From Sulfurimonas sp. (lineage in GTDB: Bacteria; Campylobacterota; Campylobacteria; Campylobacterales; Sulfurimonadaceae): 64,000 nucleotides of DNA. Both the position numbers and the translations under genes were made by a program. The stretch is taken from contig NZ_JAQTOD010000001.1 of the NCBI RefSeq assembly GCF_028713515.1, positions 1 through 64,000 on the forward strand, in the 5' to 3' direction. Shown one piece after another: positions 60,757-64,000 of the stretch (position 1 is its first letter; each line of letters opens with the position of its first letter). Under the pieces are notes generated by a model, which did no database searches, was not told the DNA's origin, and saw only the letters and a program-made list of their open reading frames with translations.

Positions 60757-61554
60757 TTAAAATCTCATATTGCTTTTGTCATACTCAAGATGCTTGTTCT
60801 TTTCTAGATATTTAAAAATAGCATCACCAAACTCTACCAACAACTCATCAAAACCAAAATAACTCTGCTCTAGCTCTTTACTTCTCTTCTTTAAGGCAGA
60901 AAACTCTTTTTTTGGCTTCATATCAACATTGATAGCGCTAAGCTTTTCAACCATCTCAAAGTTCTCAAAATCAGAGAAATCAACAACTGCATCGTACGAT
61001 GAGAAATCAATACTCATAGAATCTGCGATTCTATTTATATCCGCATCAACTAGCTGTATCTGCGAAGTAAAATCCATCAACATCTCTAAATCGCGGTAAT
61101 AATAGTCAACAGTGAACTCTTCTGCCAAATAGGCGAATGCCTTAGCGCTTGGTGAAATCCCAATAAGAGCAACTTTTTTTACATCTTTTATTCTTAAAAA
61201 GTCTATTAAAACATTTGTACCTAAAACATCTCCAATTAGCCTCTGCTCATCCCTTATCAAAACATCGCAGATTCCAAATTTAAGGACAAGCTCACTTGCT
61301 TCGTCTAGGATATCAACCACTTTTGAACTGTATTCACTTGAAATAAACGCACCATTTACATGTGATTTTTTCATATTTACAACCGTAAAGTAAAAATCAT
61401 CTTCACGAATATTCATAGGAATTATCATGGCATCTTTGTTTGATGCTTTGAATTTTTTATTTAAAACTGCGCTTATACTACTCTGTCCAGCAAACTCACC
61501 TATAAAACCATAAAGTTTTGTTTGGTGAGATATCTCGTTTGCGTCATTCATCAT
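60757..61554 (-). CDS. AroE-like (shikimate dehydrogenase fold) protein lacking catalytic residues
   Basis: The 265-residue protein aligns by eye with shikimate dehydrogenase. TKLYGFIGEFAGQSSISAVLNKKF near 12-35 matches the YGVIG..SLSPxxHN region, DEQRLIGDVLGTN near 107 the RLIGxNTD strand, and VKKVALIGISPSAKAFAYLAEE near 128 the NADP domain. The catalytic Lys (in NVTIPHK) and Asp (in NTD) are absent, so it should not be a dehydrogenase. It sits between a ferredoxin and a hypothetical gene. A binding or scaffold role in enzyme maturation is inferred. Confidence 0.55.
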   Translation of the reverse strand: MMNDANEISHQTKLYGFIGEFAGQSSISAVLNKKFKASNKDAMIIPMNIREDDFYFTVVNMKKSHVNGAFISSEYSSKVVDILDEASELVLKFGICDVLIRDEQRLIGDVLGTNVLIDFLRIKDVKKVALIGISPSAKAFAYLAEEFTVDYYYRDLEMLMDFTSQIQLVDADINRIADSMSIDFSSYDAVVDFSDFENFEMVEKLSAINVDMKPKKEFSALKKRSKELEQSYFGFDELLVEFGDAIFKYLEKNKHLEYDKSNMRF

Positions 61555-61558
61555 ATTT

Positions 61559-62662
61559 CTATATATCTCCCTTTATTCCCCAAAGTTCTCGTGCTTCTTC
61601 CTCTTCTGCTTTGCATCTATAACAGAGTGCTTCAACACTATTTGTGCTAAATGAGACACCGCACTCATCACACCTTCTAACTCTAAATTTTATAAGATTT
61701 ACAACCTCTGGCTCAAAAAATTCCTTAACTCTATATGATGGGGCAAGAGTTATTGCGTTTGGCTCACATACATCATGACAAATATGACACTTTATACACA
61801 AAAATGGGTCAAAATCTATTTTAGAATTTTTAAGGTCAGATGTAAGCGCTCCAGTCGGGCAAACTCTATAACACATCTGACAAGCAGTACAACTCTCACT
61901 ATCTAGAAGCTTCATCGAGGTAAATGTAAGCTCGTCTGCCTCTATAACATGGAATTGTGAGGGTTTTTTAACTCTCTTTATGGCTGTAAAAAATAGCTTC
62001 CGCTTGTCTGGAATTCTCTTTTGTTTTAAAAGTTTAATATCACTTTTTTGTAGTGTATGCTCAACCAGCTCATCAGTTGCTTTTTGTATCTCTTTTTCAA
62101 ACTCTATTTTAGTTTTTATAGCACCTTTAAGAGTTGCTTTGCTAAAAAAATCTCTTCTAGTTGGGCTCTCTTTTGTCTCGACGCTATTTTTATGTTTAAC
62201 ATCTTCAAGTTTTATAACAGCGTCGCTTTCCATGGCTTCTAAGATATAAGATGCCTCTTCATAGTTTTTTAAAATCTGTGGCTTACACTTATGAGCTATA
62301 TCACACTCATCACAATATCCCATGTCAAAAATCATCTCTTTTTTTAAAACAGCCATTGAGATAATGTTTTCTATATTTAATGCCGCTATGCAGGGTACAT
62401 TTTTTCTACACGATATAATATTTTGCTCATCTTCTATATAGGAAAAGAAAAACTCTGTTTGACTAAAGTTATCCAAAGAGAGCGCCTCACTTGGACAAAC
62501 CGCGTCACATGCGCCACACTCTACGCAAGAGTAAAAATTTATGCTTGGGAGTGGATTTGTTCCAACAACTATTGCTTCTGTTGGACAGATAAGCTCACAC
62601 CTATTACACTCGCTCTCTTTTGAAAGCAACCGGACACAACGACTAGCACTTAGTTGTATCAT
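61559..62662 (-). CDS. Polyferredoxin with zinc-ribbon-like tail and internal twin-Arg motif
   Basis: The 367-residue protein has two N-terminal 4Fe-4S motifs (CNRCELICP near 19, CVECGACDAVCP near 45), a CDECDIAHKC cluster near 116, two more 4Fe-4S motifs (CTACQMCYRVCP near 257, CIKCHICHDVCE near 287), and a CDEC...CYRC zinc-ribbon pair near 328-349. PTRRDFFSKATLKGA near 166-180 looks like a Tat motif but is in mid-protein. It probably passes electrons to, or helps assemble, a molybdoenzyme, given the TorD gene directly upstream. Confidence 0.8.
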   Translation of the reverse strand: MIQLSASRCVRLLSKESECNRCELICPTEAIVVGTNPLPSINFYSCVECGACDAVCPSEALSLDNFSQTEFFFSYIEDEQNIISCRKNVPCIAALNIENIISMAVLKKEMIFDMGYCDECDIAHKCKPQILKNYEEASYILEAMESDAVIKLEDVKHKNSVETKESPTRRDFFSKATLKGAIKTKIEFEKEIQKATDELVEHTLQKSDIKLLKQKRIPDKRKLFFTAIKRVKKPSQFHVIEADELTFTSMKLLDSESCTACQMCYRVCPTGALTSDLKNSKIDFDPFLCIKCHICHDVCEPNAITLAPSYRVKEFFEPEVVNLIKFRVRRCDECGVSFSTNSVEALCYRCKAEEEEARELWGIKGDI

Positions 62663-63280
62663 TTAGATGCTTAACTCTTTAACCAAATACTCATTATCGC
62701 TCAAGATAAACTCTAAAGCCATATCAGCGGCGTCATAGTAAAGTGGTGTTCTTGCTTCAAACTTAACATTCAAAAGATACATTGGAGCCCATCTTAGTAG
62801 ATGCTTGTTTAAAAATTCCATCTGAACTTCTCTGATAGATTTTACCGCATCCGCATCATTTTCCTGCATCGCCTTTTCCTCAGCGGAAACTAAATGGTAC
62901 ATAAACTCAAGCTCAATTCCAATATGGTCAGCCGCAACAGTCCTTGAAAGTTCATAATCAACTATAAAATTTGATGCACTGTAAATATCAGTTACAGGAT
63001 TAGCTCCGCCGGTCTCTATCTTTTGGTCTTCTCTTGTGTAAAAAGTTTCATATGGGATAATGTGTAGTATAGATAAATTCACAAAATCTGGATTCAAATA
63101 CTCCTCTAAAAGTACGGATCCCTCTACCTCCCAGAGCTGTTTCCACTCTTTTAGTGTTGGAAAAAAATCTAAAATATTTTCATCTTTTTTAATAATTTCT
63201 AACATCTCTAAATCTAACTCTTGAAGCAAAACTCTCGACAATAACGCATAAATATTTGCTCTAGCTTTTGTATTTTCCAT
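62663..63280 (-). CDS. TorD/DmsD-family molybdoenzyme chaperone
   Basis: The 205-residue all-helical protein has ARANIYALLSRVLLQELDLEML near 6-27, PYETFYTREDQ near 75, DHIGIELEFMYHLVSAEEKA near 116-135 and a LLRWAPMYL motif near 158. These fit the TorD family, which binds Tat signal peptides and helps insert molybdenum cofactor. It abuts the ferredoxin gene. No molybdoenzyme catalytic gene is in this window, so its client lies elsewhere (formate dehydrogenase is a candidate). Confidence 0.88.
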   Translation of the reverse strand: MENTKARANIYALLSRVLLQELDLEMLEIIKKDENILDFFPTLKEWKQLWEVEGSVLLEEYLNPDFVNLSILHIIPYETFYTREDQKIETGGANPVTDIYSASNFIVDYELSRTVAADHIGIELEFMYHLVSAEEKAMQENDADAVKSIREVQMEFLNKHLLRWAPMYLLNVKFEARTPLYYDAADMALEFILSDNEYLVKELSI

Positions 63281-63416
63281 AATTTAAATTCTTTATATTG
63301 ATTTTTAGTGCAAAATTCTATCCAAAAAGACTGAATATACAATTATGAAATATTGATACAAAATAAAGAGAAGAAATTGCAACTTATGCTAAAATTGCCT
63401 TAAAAAAGGAGTTCCT

Positions 63417-63836
63417 ATTATTTATACACTCATTCACACGATTCATATATTTTCGGTTTTTATCTATGGTGGTTTTTTATTTGTAGATGTTCTTTTTCTA
63501 TCAAAAATGAACAGATCGCTAAGTATTGAAGAGCAAAAAAAAGCAAGAGAAGCAATTATGATATATGTAAGAAAAGTTGTCCCTTACGCTTTGATGGTTG
63601 CAGTTGCAAGCGGACTTTTTCTTATTGTTCAAATTTTTGGAAAGATTGAAAACGGTGCGCTCTCTAATTTTCAAATCTTACTAAGCATAAAAGCTTTTTT
63701 AGGCTCATGGCTTGGCTTGCGTGGAATCAATCAAAAGCTATTTAAGATAGATCCTTGGGTATTTAAAAGCCATCTATTCCCATTTAGTTTAGTTGTTGTT
63801 ATTATTCTACTATCTCAGTTTATGTATGTCTTCTAA
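63417..63836 (+). CDS. Small four-helix membrane protein with apparent ATT start
   Basis: The first ATG is 63507, but it lies inside the conserved part. The frame upstream is open back to 63393 and encodes IYTLIHTIHIFSVFIYGG. That matches the first helix of the paralogue at 48386-48829 (YANIIHLILAIIFLGY). No ATG, GTG or TTG occurs in that stretch. AAGGAG (63406-63411) lies 5 bp before ATT 63417 and 8 bp before ATT 63420, so ATT is the likely start, giving ~140 residues. The His in TIHI may bind haem or metal. Function is unknown. Confidence 0.65.
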   Translation: MIYTLIHTIHIFSVFIYGGFLFVDVLFLSKMNRSLSIEEQKKAREAIMIYVRKVVPYALMVAVASGLFLIVQIFGKIENGALSNFQILLSIKAFLGSWLGLRGINQKLFKIDPWVFKSHLFPFSLVVVIILLSQFMYVF

Positions 63837-63845
63837 AGTATAAGC

Positions 63846-63866
63846 ACACTACTAAAAGTGTCTTTG
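63846..63866 (+). terminator. Weak terminator-like hairpin after the membrane protein gene
   Basis: ACACT (63846-63850) pairs with AGTGT (63857-63861). Flanking AAG and CTT extend it past one bulged base, and a T-rich stretch follows. It may end the upstream transcript. Confidence 0.3.
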
Positions 63867-63961
63867 GTTTAATAAAATTAACAATTTATAATGTTAATCA
63901 CAAGAAAAATGGTATAAAATATGCTATCATCAAAAAAATATCACATAATCAAGGATGCGCT

Positions 63962-64000
63962 GTGTTTAAAAATTTAAGTATTCAAAAAAAGATGAACTAC
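63962..64000 (+). CDS. Start of a probable methyl-accepting chemotaxis protein (cut by window end)
   Basis: GTG 63962 follows AAGGA (63951-63955) by 6 bp and opens a frame for MFKNLSIQKKMNY that runs off the window. This short basic start is typical of chemotaxis receptors, just before the first membrane helix. Only 13 codons are visible, so the call is tentative. Confidence 0.45.
   Translation, partial: MFKNLSIQKKMNY

Noticed and set aside
63507-63836. Membrane protein starting at ATG 63507
   Set aside because: This start would remove the first helix that is conserved in the paralogue at 48386, and it lacks a ribosome site at a good distance.

Overview
The window looks like chromosomal DNA of a Campylobacterota (epsilonproteobacterial) bacterium of the Sulfurimonas type. 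It is AT-rich, has short intergenic gaps and many 1-4 bp gene overlaps. It carries cbb3-oxidase assembly genes (CcoI-like, CcoS), c-type cytochromes, both HemN and HemW, a TorD/ferredoxin operon, and a neuB-neuC-ptmE-ptmF-ptmB-ptmA gene order like that of the Campylobacter flagellin-glycan locus. No rRNA, tRNA, CRISPR array, complete IS element or prophage was seen.

1-7.8 kb (+ strand): ADP-heptose synthesis (gmhA, gmhB, later hldD, hldE) is interleaved with a half-length asparaginase-like gene, ccoI, ccoS, a small cytochrome c on the opposite strand and a small outer-membrane beta-barrel protein. 7.9-30.7 kb (mostly - strand): a large surface-polysaccharide locus. It holds waaF and waaC, two more GT9 heptosyltransferase-like genes, two GT2 genes, a WaaP-like kinase, a polysaccharide deacetylase, a membrane-anchored TIM-barrel-like protein, two alkaline-phosphatase-superfamily membrane enzymes and dgkA. 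Inside it lies a complete set of genes for a legionaminic-acid-like nonulosonic acid (dehydratase, aminotransferase, N-acetyltransferase, NeuC, NeuB, PtmE, PtmF, CMP-transferase, PtmA), plus an extra O-acetyltransferase-like gene and a candidate sialyltransferase-type transferase. No flagellin or maf gene is present, so I infer that the sugar decorates LPS. The lipid flippase msbA is divergent from this locus.

30.7-36.8 kb (+): msbA, hemN, an Fe-S CCG-domain protein, lgt and a DedA protein. 36.9-43.4 kb: an accessory, partly decayed region. It contains an SDR pseudogene, an AraC regulator, a possible restriction-enzyme fragment, a coiled-coil plus DUF4041/T5orf172 gene pair, a MazF/PemK-like toxin, a truncated DUF1016 gene, several direct repeats and hairpins, and a marR-yceI pair with a clear operator-promoter. 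43.4-46.9 kb: a triheme peroxidase-like cytochrome, a membrane-anchored pentaheme cytochrome and a thioredoxin-like protein.

46.9-64 kb: housekeeping genes (rhlE, rpsF-ssb-rpsR, dprA, queA, tatBC, hemW, dapE, pgpA, an EAL protein, RidA), then a torD-ferredoxin-AroE-like-hypothetical operon, a membrane protein that seems to start at ATT, and the first codons of a probable chemotaxis receptor.

The most interesting signals are: a two-copy ~84-bp structured repeat whose 12-bp stem shows a compensatory base-pair change (48.3 and 59.6 kb); the nonulosonate locus placed among LPS genes with its own candidate transferase; a catalytically dead AroE-like protein in a molybdoenzyme-type accessory operon; the ATT-start paralogue pair; and the repeat-rich accessory island with the T5orf172 gene.
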